Source of the DNA: Inia geoffrensis
Lineage: Eukaryota > Chordata > Mammalia > Artiodactyla > Iniidae
DNA: 64,000 bases
NCBI GenBank assembly: GCA_036417435.1
Contig: CM070901.1
Location: 10,762,001-10,826,000, forward strand
Reading direction: 5' to 3'
Positions 48,934 through 60,370 of the stretch are shown here, in pieces. Positions within the stretch are counted from its first letter, which is position 1, and the number at the start of each line of letters is the position of its first letter. Made by a program: the position numbers and the translations under genes. Under the pieces are notes generated by a model. It was not told where the DNA came from and did no database searches. It saw only the letters and a list, made by a program, of their open reading frames with translations.

Positions 48934-50335
48934 TTATTTGTCTGGCTCTGTGAAAAATGCCATTGGAATTTTGATAGGGATTTCATTGTATGCGTAGATG
49001 GCTTTGGTTAGGATGGACACTTTAACAATATTTATTCTTCCCATCCACTTCTGTTTTTTAAATCTTCTTTGTTTCATCAATGTCTTATAGCTTTCACCTC
49101 TTTGGTTAAATTTATTCCTAGCCATTTTATTCATTTTGATGTAATAGTAAATGGTATTGTTTTCCTGATTTCTCTTTCTTATAGTTATTAGTGTATAGAA
49201 ATTCAACAGATTTTTGTATATTAATTTTTTATCCTGTAACTTCACTGAATTTATTAGTTCTAATGATTTTTTGTTGGATTCTTTAGGATTTTTATATACA
49301 GTATCATGTTATCAGCAAATAGTGATAGTTTTACTTCTTCCTTTCCAATTTGGATATCTTTTCTTTTTTTTTTTTCTTGCCTAGTTTGTGTGGCTGGAAC
49401 ATCCAATACTATGTTGAATAAAAGTAAACTTCCCTCTTACAACTGGTTTTGCTGCATCCCATATGTTTTGGTATATTGTATTTCTTTTCATTTGTCTCTG
49501 GGAAGTTTTTGATTTCTCCTTAGATTTCTCCCATAACCATTGGTTGTTTAGTAGCATGTTATTTAATCTCCACATTTTGTGTTATTCCAGTTGTCTTCTT
49601 GTAATTGATTTCTAGTTTTACACCATTCCAATCAGAAAAGATGCTTAATATGATTTCAGTCTTCTTGAATTTATTGAGACTTGTTTTGTGGGCTAACATA
49701 TGATTTATCCTGCAGAATGTTTCATGTGCACTTGAAAAGAATGTGTATTCTGCTGCTTTGCAGGGGATGTTCTGTATATATTTATTAACTCTGTATGCCC
49801 TAATGTGTCTTTTAAAGCCAATGTTTCCTTATTGATTTTCTGCCTTGATGTAAGTGGGGTGTTAAAGTCCCCTACTTTTTTTTTGTTGCTGTCAATTTCT
49901 CCCTTTAGATCAGTTAATATTTCCTTTATATATTTTGATGCTCCTATGTTGGATGCATGTATATTTATAAACATTATATCTTTTTGCTGGGTTTAGCTTT
50001 TTATCATTATATAATGCCCTTTTTGTCTTCTATTACAGTCTTTGTTTTAAAGTCTGTTTAGTCTGATATGAGTATAGCTGTGCCTGCCTTCTTTTTGTTT
50101 CTGTTTTCATGGAATATCTTACTCCATTCCTTCACTTTCTGTCTCTGTGTGCCCTTATTTCTAAAGTGAGTCTCTTATAGGCAGCGTATAAATGAGTCTC
50201 TTTTTTTCCCCACTGAGTCACTCTACATCTTTCGATTGGAGAATTTAATCCATTTACATTTAAAGTAATTATTGATAGGTATGTGTTTATTGTCATTTTG
50301 TTAATTGGTTTCTGGCTGTTTTTGTAGTTTTTCAC
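48934..50335 (-). pseudogene. L1 ORF2 remnants within the deleted L1
   Basis: Broken frames of the L1 endonuclease/reverse transcriptase. At 50132-50335 the N-terminal 'IITLNVNGLNSPIERCRV' marks the endonuclease start. At 49705-49974 'VGDFNTPLTSRQKINKET' is the endonuclease core. At 49381-49575 '[16 protein letters not shown]' is the linker, after which the frame jumps into distal RT sequence. The RT catalytic motif reads FADN in place of FADD (complement of about 49.30-49.32 kb). At 48934-49245 'MGRINIVKVSILTKAIY' is the thumb region. Confidence 0.85.
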
Positions 50336-50559
50336 TATACCTTTCTTCTTCTATTTCTCTCTTCACTTTTTATTTGATGACTTTCTTTACTGTTATGTTT
50401 AGATTCCTTTCTTATTTTTTTGTGTGTGTTTTTACTGTAAGTTTTAGCTTTGTGGTTACTGTGCGGTTCACATATAATATCTTATGTATATAACAGTCTA
50501 TTTTAAGTTGTATTAGGCAAAACAGCTACCTTTCCCAGTCTTGGATGAATCACCTTGTC

Positions 50560-51413
50560 TAGGAGATGGCCCATTGTATAGGAGATGGCCCATTGGGTCC
50601 AGAAGCGTAATCCTCTCTAGCACCAGAGCCAGGCACTGAAGGGGTGTCCCCTCTGTGGGCAGTGCCCACCCAGCCAACTGTGGCATGGTTACAGCATAGA
50701 GTGAAGAGGGTGCTTACCGTGACTGACTGTGGCATGGCTGTAGCATGGGGGACAGAGTGTGGGAGAGAGCCAAAATGGCACCTGTTCAGTGCTGGCACAA
50801 ACAAGGTAGAGTATGACAGCAAAAATAGCATCCACCAGTGCCTCTGCCCCCAGAAGAGAGTCCCAGCAGGTTCCTGCCTCTCTGGCAGACATTTAAGACT
50901 GGTAAGTAGGTCTCCTTCACTTATGGTCCAGGCAGTTTTCAACCTGTTACCTTTGTGCTGGGTCCCAGGGCAAGTGAATCTGTGTGTGACCCCTTTAAGT
51001 GTGGGTTCTCTATTCCCTATAGTTCTTTGGGTCTCCTGGACAAAATCCCCATTGGTTTTTAAAGCCAAACATTTTGGGGGCTTGTCACTCCAGTGCTGGA
51101 CCCAAGGATTGGGTTGCTTGATGTGGGTACAAATTCCTCAGCTCCTCAGGGAAAAGTTCCATATTTTTGAGATCCCGCTCAGTTGTGGGTTTCCATTCCT
51201 GGGGTATGTTTCTTGGTAAGACTGTGTATCTCTGTCTCTCCTACCTATCTCAGTATGGCCCTTTAATCTTCTGTTGTTGTGGTGATTCTTAGGTATTTTT
51301 CAAATCTTTTTCAAAGGAAATTATTCCATGTATAGCTGTAGGCTGGTTGTGTCTGTGGGAAGAGATGAGTTCAGGGTCTTCCTATGCTGCCATTTTGAAC
51401 TGCCTCTCTGGGG
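50560..51413 (-). promoter_or_regulatory. L1 5' UTR remnant (GC-rich)
   Basis: A GC-rich block at the 5' side of the deleted L1, containing 'gccattttgaactgcctctc' near its outer end. A 17-bp word 'taggagatggcccattg' is repeated in tandem with a 19-bp period at 50560 and 50579. Long frames on both strands (169 and 191 residues) reflect the base composition and show no recognised domain. Confidence 0.6.
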
Positions 51414-51419
51414 GGGATT

Positions 51420-54015
51420 TTTTTTTTTTTTTTTGGAAATAGGCTCATTTCAAACTATGAAGAAAACTACAGACCCTCTTCCTCAGGAAAAAAAAAAAAG
51501 TGTGCATCCCTAAATTTCTCAGGGGGACCTCCCCTTACTTGTTTTCATCTCAGTGATTTTGGTCTAAGGAATGTGAAGTTTTGATAGTAATGAAGAATTA
51601 CCTATTTTTTAATAAAGCCTAGGTTTTTAACATGAATTCTTCATTAACATCTTGGGAATTTATTTACTTTGAAAAATAGAAAACTGAATACTAAAATACA
51701 AAATACACTTACTTTGATCTAAGTGGGTATTAAGAACAGAAGAATGGATATAAAACAGTATAATCATGAATATATATATAGTACATACCCTGTGGATGTG
51801 GGGTCTGATACTTGGAGAAAGGAGTTCTGAGATGTGTAAGACACCCAAACTTATTTACTACAACAATCACTGAAGAACATCTTGTTTGTTTCCATTTAAA
51901 CACCATAGTGAATCTTAGCAAGTTTAATTCTTCTGCCTATTCTTTACAATGTATACAGTCTTAAATAGGATAAGTGGAATTGTATGGCTTTGTAAAAAAA
52001 AAAAAAAAAAGAAACTTGAATGACTTTATAAAATATTAACAATATTTAAACCTAGAATGGTGTCAGCTGTCACTTGTCTCTTACATGAATAGTGGTTGGT
52101 TAGTTATTTATTATAAACTTTTCCATTTTGTTGACAATGTACCAGGATGAGGTTTGCAGAAGGAAGAGATGATAAATTATTTTTCAAAAAATAAGTATAG
52201 TCATGATCTATGATCTACATAAAGATCAAGGAAAGAATATGAATGGCACATGGGATGGTGAAAAATTCAGCTAGATACCTTCATGAACAAGGCATTATTG
52301 GTGTGGGGTTCTAAAGAAAGTAAGCTGAAAAGTTAGAAGGTAGTGGTCAGAGTTCTAGATTCATAAAATATAGCTGGTCAAAATAGTGTATATATCATAT
52401 TGGAAAGATGTAGAGTAGGATCTTGAGAATAAGTGCTTGAGGTGGAATGGTCCAAAGGGTCTGTGAAATTGAAAAAGTCAAAGCATTGTTAGGGGTTTTA
52501 TTAGTTATCTAGTCAAATGCAGAATTACCCAGAGTGGAGGTTATGTAGAGAGATGGCTATTGTACTGAAAAATATATTATTTTCAAGGAACTGATGTCCA
52601 TGGCAAAAGAAGCAAACATAAAATGGGTTTTGAGAGCAAAAGAAGTAATTGTGAAAAAAAGGTCAAATAGCATATAAATTTCATGGATAAGAGATCAATA
52701 AGCCAGATGTAAGAAAGATTGACTAATAAATACTGCAAAATCTGTATTCATTTTGGGCATGTAAATCAATGAAAAAGAAGTCTGAAGTAGATCAGGGATA
52801 TTCCTTCTTCTCAAGGTGTTTATAATCTATGAGTTAAAGGACCAAGGGAAGGGAAACAAGAGTACACTTCTAAGACAGAAAAGTAGAAGAGACATCAATG
52901 TCATCATTTAAGTGCTTAGTTTAAGAATATACACCTATATTTGCTTCAACAGTTTTATCTATCTATAGAGTCTCAACTTGATTAAAAGCATGTAATGGAA
53001 AATACACCTTAATTTGATTATAAAATTCTATTTGTATTATGAAAAAGAAACTGCACATGCAGTGATAGGGCATGGTGATAAAGAATATGCACACATATAG
53101 CTTGATTATGTAGAAAAAAATAACCACATTAAACATATAAAGCATTTTTGCAGTTAGCTCTTCTATACTACAAAGGTATTCCCTCAAAATTTTAAAAATT
53201 AAGAATTTATAACTCTAAGACTATCTCTACATATATACTGTTTTGAAAACTTATATTTTTGTCAATAATACATAGAGATAATGCAACCACCATTGTGCTT
53301 ATATATTTTGAAGATAAAGCAGTATACACTGTTATGATTTTGCAATCTTTTTCTGTTTTGATATATTAAAATATGTAGTTATGTGAATGCTCTTATGCTC
53401 TTCCCGAATGTATCTTATATGTTCTGGGGTTAGGGCACTTGGAGATTTCAATAATAGAAAAATTACTAGAAAATGTGCCAGGTGTCACAACAAATGGAGA
53501 TTGCAGAGACAAGACAGAAATACTTGTCTTGATATCTGGATCAAACAGTTGGAATAAGAAAAAATAATAATAATGAACAGAAGAATCTACTGTCTGAGAG
53601 ATTTTTCAGTGCCCAAAAAGGACACAAGATCATGACAAATTCATATCCTTTTTCAGTATATGGAACAATCTTCACTTTATCAGAGGAGAAATTTAGGACC
53701 AAAGAATTTGAAAGTAGACTATTTTTATAAACTGGGCACAACAAGATTCAATGAGAAGTTGAAGCAAAGCTCAAAAATCAGCAAAGTTATAAATAGTGAG
53801 TTACCATATCAAGAAGAAATTAGTCAAATGAATGCTGCTGAGTTATATGAATTGAGAACGGTCTAATGTTGAGGCCTTGTACATAGATACTATTCAACAG
53901 ATGATTATATCAAAATGAGTAAATTTTTAAAAATTGTAATTATAAATTACATAGTAGCAATACAATAATTTATCTGGTATCATTTAAATACTATGAGTGT
54001 TTGGAATAGAGGACT
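51420..54015. other. Unassigned AT-rich sequence
   Basis: No gene or recognised repeat beyond A-runs near 51.49 and 51.99 kb. Frames of 60-75 residues lack similarity. Confidence 0.4.
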
Positions 54016-54028
54016 GTTGGACGTCATT

Positions 54029-54269
54029 GGGTTTTTTTTAAACATCTTTATTGGAGTATAATTGCTTTACAGTGTTGTGTTAGTCTGCTGTATAACAAAG
54101 TGAATCACCTATACATATACATACATCCCCGTATCTCCCCACTCTTGCATCTCACTCCCCAGCCTCCCTATCCCACCGCTCTAGGTGGTCACAAAGCACC
54201 GAGCTGATCTCCATGTCCTATGCGGCTACTTCCCACTAGCTATCGGTTTTACATTTGGTAGTGTATATG
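54029..54269 (-). mobile_element. Short L1 3' tail, minus strand
   Basis: Starts with poly-T, then 'catctttattggagtataat', 'tgctttacagtgttgtgtta' and on to 'cactagctatcggttttaca', the reverse of the young cetartiodactyl L1 3' UTR. The target-site duplication is 'tggacgtcatt' at 54018-54028 and 'tggacatcatt' at 54270-54280 (11 bp, one mismatch). About 240 bp of the element is present. Confidence 0.95.
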
Positions 54270-54280
54270 TGGACATCATT

Positions 54281-55010
54281 TTTAAAATGAAAACAAAGTA
54301 GGAAATGAAGGGAAAAAAATACCAATAACAACAAAATATTATTTTCAGAGAGGGTTACTTTTCACCAAATGAGCAAAACTGTCTTGTGTGGCTCTTGCCA
54401 GGACATCACTCACATTTCCTCCACATCCACCATTTCAACTGTAGTTTGTGCTTGAAATCTGCTCTCTCATTTGTCACAGTGTTTTCCCCCCTCACTTAAC
54501 CCCATTTATGCATTTAAAAAATCAACATAGAATCAGAATGGAAAATAGTTTGTATAGATAGCTTTTGATCAATCCATTATGGCTGGCTAGAAAACCCAGC
54601 TGAGAAAAATCCTGAGACACAGTAAGAAAAACAGATGGAGATCACAGATTTCTGTCTGAATTCCCTGCTTTCAGGTTTCCATCTCAGACCATTCCCACGT
54701 CAGGCCCAAATGTGGAACTGATAGAGAGGACACAGTTGAAGCAGTTGGAGGGAGTTTCATTGAGAAAATACTGTACATATTTTACCAACTTGATCACTTA
54801 AGATGTCACTAGTTTTAATATTTCCTCTATAATTAAAAAATAAAATCTAGTAACCAGCCTGAAAAAACTGTCTTTTGAAATAGGTTGAATTGTAAAAATA
54901 GTTGAATTAATTTGAATAAGCAAAATCTATATATTGATAAAAGAAAAATAAGATTATTTTTGTCCCAAAACAAACCTCTGTAGTGGCATAAGTGTTAAAT
55001 AAATGCAAAA
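54281..55010. other. Unassigned sequence
   Basis: No gene or recognised repeat. Confidence 0.4.
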
Positions 55011-55012
55011 TA

Positions 55013-55222
55013 CAGTTGACCCTTGAACAACACAGGGGTTAGGGGTGCTGACCCTCCATGCAATTGAAAATACACATATAACTTTACAGTCATCCCTCTG
55101 TACCCGTGGTTCTGCACCTGCCGGTTCAAGCAACTGCAGATCATGGAGTACTACAGCACATATATAGTGAAAAATATCCACATGTAAGTGGACCTACATA
55201 GTTCAAACCTTTGTTGTTCAAA
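55013..55222. mobile_element. Tigger/pogo-like non-autonomous DNA transposon
   Basis: The left end 'cagttgacccttgaacaaca' and the right end '...ttgttgttcaa' are inverted copies, and the interior reads 'ataactttacagtcatccct' and 'gtacccgtggttctgcacc'. This is the pattern of a Tc1/mariner-type (Tigger) short element. The last ten or so bases of the right inverted repeat are missing. The family name is from memory of its consensus. Confidence 0.75.
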
Positions 55223-55369
55223 ATAAAAAATGGCCAGAAGAAGATCCAGAAAATAAAGAGTTAAGACCAGGGATTAGGAAAGCAAAGTTGTCAGGAAACA
55301 AATATACAATGTTATGAAAAATTAAAAAGGAAAAATAAGGATTATGAAAGTGGCAATTTAATGTGGCAG

Positions 55370-55490
55370 TTAATTTATTCATTCAGTGTACAGTTATCGA
55401 CCACTCTGTAGAAGTCACTGTTCTAGTTGTTTGGAGTAAGAAGATGCTAAGATAAATTTCTTGATCTCAAGGGGCTTATGAACTCATTTA
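55370..55490 (-). mobile_element. L2-type 3' end, reversed
   Basis: 'tttattcattcagtgtacag', 'agtcactgttctagttgttt' and 'atctcaaggggcttatgaac' match the reverse complement of the L2 3' tail. Confidence 0.65.
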
Positions 55491-55924
55491 AAAGGATATT
55501 TTTAACCTCAACAAAATATGTCACTTGAGTGAAGGAGAAAACGTGACATATGAATAGATGCAAAGTAAAATGACTTCGTAAAGACAGTAAATATAGACTC
55601 CTCATTCATGGTGTTTGTTTAATCAGGAGATTTAATAAAATAAAATGAGAGGTAGAAGGTAATTAAAATTTTAAATGGAACTTTCCATTACTTTTAATAT
55701 TGGAAAAACTTGAACATAAATATAAAGTGAGAGAAGGGAAGGAGATTAAGGATAAAAGTGAAATGTGGTCCATTGATGAAGAAAAGTCCTAAGATAGAGT
55801 GCGAGATAGTATGGGCAACAAGGTATTAGCCTTCTTTGGAAAAGAGCTCTTTCTTGGAGAGAGACGAAAGGTGTGTCAACTTGTAATAACCTATAATGGA
55901 AAAGAATCTGGAAAAATTCATACA

Positions 55925-56010
55925 CATATAAGTTTATATATAAGCTGAATCACTTTCTTGTACACCTGAAACATTTTAAATCAATTATGCTTCAATAAAA
56001 AATAAAATAA
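55925..56010 (+). mobile_element. Short L1 3' tail, plus strand
   Basis: 'gctgaatcactttcttgtac', 'acctgaaacattttaaatca' and 'attatgcttcaataaaaaat' represent the terminal bases of an L1 3' UTR with an A-rich tail. It is very short and 5'-truncated. Confidence 0.8.
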
Positions 56011-56675
56011 AGTAAAAAGAGTATCTGTCTCATAAAAGAAAGATAAATAAATAAAAATAATTTAAAAAATGAAAAAAAAGGTCTATCAATAGTACAGACA
56101 AAAAGTGGGTAGTCGTAAGCTAAGAGATTTTTGCAAAGAAATGATTGGGGTTCTCAGTATTTTCTGTGAAAGACAAGGGGCTAGATTATGGAGAGTTCAT
56201 AAAAATTGATGATTTGGAAAAAGTTGTTCTGAGGATTAGAGAAAGAAAACCATCCAAAGTTTTATAAGGGCACTGGCAAGAAGTAGCAGATAGCCAACTA
56301 ACTAAGCCATCAACTAACTAAGACATCAATCTTTTTATTTTCAAGACTATGCACATATTCATAAGCATACCAGATTAATAAAGCTTTGTATTCAAAATGC
56401 AATAATAAGTACATTGCCGAGAATAAATGTATAGATTTGGAGAATAAAGAGCTCATAAGAGAAAAGAGATACAAATTTATATAAAGAAAATTAACATGAA
56501 AACTGGGTGATAAAAGTATTGTTAAAAATAATGTGTGTTTGCATGTGTTTGTGTTTTTATGTGTTTATAGACACACACACATACACACAAATGCACACAT
56601 ATTTAATAAGAGAGATTGGGAAAGCATATTTGCAAGACATATGACAGAAAATCCAGTAACAATAACAAGTAACAA
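56011..56675. other. Unassigned AT-rich sequence with GT/AC tracts
   Basis: No gene. Between about 56.53 and 56.60 kb a GT-rich tract is followed by an AC-rich tract, which could fold back on itself imperfectly. Confidence 0.4.
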
Positions 56676-56679
56676 TTGT

Positions 56680-56880
56680 AAATAATGACTACATGTCCAG
56701 GACAGTTCTAAGCATTTTAAAATTTATCCTCTATTCAATGTTGATGAGAAACACCTGGGGTAGGTACTATTTTTACTATAATTGTATAATAGAGAAACCA
56801 TGTCCAAGATCACAGTAAGAGGTGGAGCTCAGAGTTGAACTCTGAAATATACTCGAGTACACTGCCATGTACTGGTTGTT
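56680..56880 (-). mobile_element. MIR SINE
   Basis: Reverse-orientation MIR landmarks: 'ggacagttctaagcatttta', 'tggggtaggtactattttta', 'atagagaaaccatgtccaag' and 'gagctcagagttgaactctg'. Confidence 0.75.
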
Positions 56881-56884
56881 CATT

Positions 56885-57475
56885 TTAGTATTTGGTATCC
56901 CTCATGTCTCTTGAAATTGAGAAGATAGTGGTTCAGAAAAATAAACAAATGTGTAAAGAATATATAAATGGAGCACAGAAAAAATTTAAATAGTAATCTA
57001 TGAACAAATACTTAATCCTATTAGTTCTTAAGAAACACAAAGGACTAAAATGATATTTTTGACTATCAGACCTAGAAGAACAAAGGAGGAGATAATATTT
57101 GGTGCTGATACATATAGGAAGAAATGGACACACATGGTTAGTACGAAAGTAAAGTGTTAGGAAAGTAAAGTGTTAGTACGAAAGTAAAGTGCTTTATTTA
57201 AAAAGCAGTTAGGCAATAGTTTTTAAAATAAAGATATGGATAGATATGTGATCCAACAATAATACGTTTGAAGTATTAATAAATATTGAGGTAAAAAATA
57301 GTGGAGATGAATATATACACAGGAACGATATATGCAGTATTGTTTATATAGCTTAATTTGAAAGCGACCTGTATATATGTCATTGGGGAACTAATTGGAT
57401 TAATTGTGAAAATTCAAGAATATAAAATATTTAGAAGCCATTAAATGTTAATTAGTTTTACTATTAGTCTTAAGG
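56885..57475. other. Unassigned AT-rich sequence
   Basis: No gene. A 35-bp-period tandem duplication starts at 57137: 'gttagtacgaaagtaaagtg' occurs at 57137 and again at 57172. Confidence 0.45.
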
Positions 57476-57488
57476 AATTCTCCTAATT

Positions 57489-57843
57489 ATTTATTTATTT
57501 ATATTTATTTATTACTTTTGGCTGTGTTAGGTCTTCATTGCCGCATGCGGGCTTTCTCTAGTTGCGGTGAGTGGGGGCTCCTCTTCATTGTGATGTGTGG
57601 GCTTTTCATTGCGGTTGCTTCTCTTGTTGTGGAGCATAGGCTCTAGAGTGTGCGGGCTTCAGTAGATGTGGCACATGGGCTCAGTGGTTATGGCTCATGA
57701 GCTCTAGAGCTCAGGCTCAGTAGTTGTGGTGCATGGGCTTAGTTGCTCCACAGTATGTGGGATCTTCCCAGACCAGGGCTCGAACACATGTCCCCTGTAT
57801 TGGCAGGCAGATTCTTAACCACTGCGCCACCAGGGAAGCCCAA
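57489..57843 (-). mobile_element. Long-form CHR SINE
   Basis: The head 'caccagggaagccc' at the right edge and the B-box region are shared with the short CHR copies. The body is longer, with repeated modules of the type 'gctctagag...gctcagtagttgtgg', and it ends at an (ATTT)n tail on the left. Target-site duplication 'aattctcctaatt' occurs at 57476-57488 and 57844-57856, an exact 13-bp match. About 353 bp, older than the short copies judging by lost CpG sites. Confidence 0.93.
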
Positions 57844-57856
57844 AATTCTCCTAATT

Positions 57857-58497
57857 TTTAAAAAACATGAAAAATAAATTATAAAACAGCAAGGGTAATA
57901 TGATCTAATTTGTGTAACAAAATAAAAATAGGTAACCAGTAATCAGTGGTAGTTGGAAAAGCAATTATTTGTGTGAATACATTTGCCTTTGGAGAAATAT
58001 TAGAGGACCAATGTAGTGAGGGATTCAGACCAGACTCTTCAGTGGATTACAACTGATTTAGGAAGGGAAAGTGAAATTATCAATCTTTATAGAATATATA
58101 TTTGCATTATTATCCTAGTTTAAATGGATATAAATTGCTCCTGTAAGTTAATAGAATTTTTAAAATCAAGGCAAAAGTGATGTCAGTCCCAGTGAATGGA
58201 ATTGCACAAGGAAATAGGTGGTATTGAAGGAGTGTGGAAAGGAGTTTAGCAAACAATGAATATGTCAGCTTCCCTGAAGAAAAAGGCCAATTTAGACACA
58301 GAGTAACTGCTAAGGCTAGAAGGTTGAGACCATACTGGAGAAAGCATTTAATGTCATGCAAGTAAATTTAAGCTCTTTCTTATAGGCTCTTGGGAACCCC
58401 CTAAAGTATTTGACCAGAAAAATGACATAATCGATGCAGTTATTTAAGAATATTACCCTACAGTTATTTAAGGAAAACATTTTGACCAGAGAGATGA
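57857..58497. other. Unassigned sequence left of the inverted repeat
   Basis: No gene recognised. A 40-bp word beginning 'ttgaccaga' occurs at 58410 and again in diverged form at 58482, with a 72-bp period. The second copy runs into the left arm of the inverted repeat. Confidence 0.5.
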
Positions 58498-58820
58498 AAT
58501 AATAAATACAGTTATTTAAGATCATTGTGAATATGTACATAATAAATTGGGAACTAGACAGTAGTGAGAACAAGTAGGAAGCACGAACCGTTGTTCCTAC
58601 ACATGAGGTGACAAAGACCATTGTTTTCAGGAATATTTAGTGTCTGATATCAACTGAAATTATTTACCTTGCTAACTTATAAATAGCTTTATAATTTCTT
58701 CAAATATACTTTTAATAACAGAACAATTAATGGCATATAGATATATGTTTTATTCTAGTCTTCTAATTCAACTAGTTCCTGAATTTTTATATTCTACTTG
58801 GCAGGGACAATCATCTTAAT
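58498..58820 (+). repeat. Left arm of a 323-bp inverted duplication
   Basis: The arm pairs with the reverse complement of 60048-60370. A base-by-base comparison gives about 13 substitutions and two single-base gaps, roughly 95-96% identity. The word 'aataataaa' occurs at the left edge (58498-58506) and again at the right edge (58818-58826). No known repeat family was recognised in the arm, and frames crossing it are not genes. Confidence 0.95.
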
Positions 58821-60047
58821 AATAAAGTGGGCCTGGACTTGGCAGATGTGGAATTATGTTCTGGTCTACTTATCACTGAGCCATTGGAAGTCTTGATAAG
58901 GTGCATTGGATATTCGTTTTATTCAGTTGTTGACAGCTTATTGAAGAAAAGACAGCAACAGTATTTTTAAGTCAACATAATCCTGTCACAAAGGACAGGG
59001 ATGTTGACTCTGCTTTCATGGTTTCCACATATATGAAAGCGAAATAGTACAAGAATTATGCAAGTTTCCATTGAAAAAGGTATTGAATTTGAGGCTGGGA
59101 TATTAGGTAGACAGCTGTTCTATCCTAGATGAAAAGGAGACTTGGAGAGGCATAAACTTCTGATCCCTGTTCCTCCAAAAGGTCTGTGGTAAATCACAAA
59201 AGGTGTCCTTCAAGTCCTCAAAGTCAGAGATAAAATTCACTTTCTAAAATGTGCTCATTTCATTATACCTGTCGCTAACAAATGTTACCTTTGAGAAAAA
59301 AATTACAATTTTAGAACACACATTTTACTTTAATATAGACATTATAATGTGAATGAGTATAGATATAATTACTCTCTCTACCAGATGTTCTCTCTCCATT
59401 TTTGCATTTATAAGTATGAAAATATTTTCTATTATTCTTTATAAAATGTGTCTTTTAATACCAAACTAAGCCCTATACTTTATATGCAAATCAGGGAGAT
59501 TTTCTAATACAAAATATACTGAATCCTTTGCCTAATCCTTAAAAGAACTTTGATTTTTCATCCTTACTCATTAAAATCCATGAATGGAAAATCTTTTCCA
59601 GCTTCCGCTATTAAAGCATTGGACTGTGAACATAATCTAGGCCCAAGACATGAAAAAATGGATATATGAATATTCCAAGTGTGTACTGTGCTAAAATAAC
59701 CGTTTGATAATCTAAATATAGAAGATATGTAATACACACTGAAAGGTAAAATAAAAGTGCAATTTTGGCCACAAAACAGACACATAACAGTAGAAACTTC
59801 ATCTTTACCAAAATACTCAAGGATGTCTAAGCCTAGCCCTGTGAAAATACGAGGTACACACAGTGTAAATAATTGTCATAGCCTGCAGTTAACAATATAA
59901 GAAGATTAAATGGCTCAGTTCCTTTCGTTCTTTTTCATAAGCTGAGTTTATCTTCCTTCACAGAATTACCACAGAACAGTATGGACAAACTACAAAGACA
60001 AATGTAGCTGGGTTTTGAAATTTTTCTCTTGAGCATTATTTTACAAA
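58821..60047. other. Spacer of the inverted duplication
   Basis: About 1.23 kb without a gene or recognised repeat. Frames of 69-73 residues near 59.56-59.82 kb overlap in two frames and lack similarity. No further self-complementarity was seen between its two ends. Confidence 0.5.
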
Positions 60048-60370
60048 ATTAAGATGAGTGTCCTTGCCAAGTGAGTATAAAAATTCAGGAACTAGTTGAA
60101 TTAGAAGACTAAAATAAAACATATATCAATATGCCATTAATTGTTCTGTTATTAAAAGTATATTTTGAAGAAATTATAGAGCTATTTACAATTTAGCAAG
60201 GTAAATAATTTCAGTTGATATCAGACACTAAATATTCCTGAAAAGAACGGTCTTTGTCACCTCATGTATAGGAACAACGGTTCTTGCTTCCTACTTGTTC
60301 TCACTACTGTCTAGTTCCCAATTTATTATGTACATATTCACAACGATCTTAAATAACTGTATTTATTATT
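60048..60370 (-). repeat. Right arm of the inverted duplication
   Basis: Reverse complement of 58498-58820. Its right edge 'atttattatt' passes directly into L1 ORF2 sequence ('gagcatcttttcatgtgcc'). Confidence 0.95.

Larger units (their letters stand above)
47090..51413 (-). mobile_element. Internally deleted L1 (L1MA/L1MB type) with nested SINE
   Basis: Read in reverse: a 5' UTR whose outer end reads 'cttcctatgctgccattttg' on the plus strand, ORF2 from about 50.34 kb, and a 3' UTR ending near 47.09 kb. Relative to the L1 at 20.2-26.0 kb, about 1.07 kb of ORF2 is missing at 49424/49425. ORF1 is not recognisable between the 5' UTR and ORF2. A CHR SINE interrupts the 3' part. The copy is old and inactive. 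Confidence 0.85.

Noticed and set aside
50559..51219. Frames of 169 and 191 residues on opposite strands
   Set aside because: They lie in the GC-rich 5' UTR remnant of an L1, overlap each other on both strands, and show no recognised domain.
57137..57191. A CRISPR-like pattern of short direct repeats
   Set aside because: Only two copies without distinct spacers; the genome is mammalian and the pattern is a simple tandem duplication.
58110..58621. Two overlapping minus-strand frames of 83 and 101 residues
   Set aside because: They overlap the tandem and inverted duplications in different frames and have no recognised similarity.
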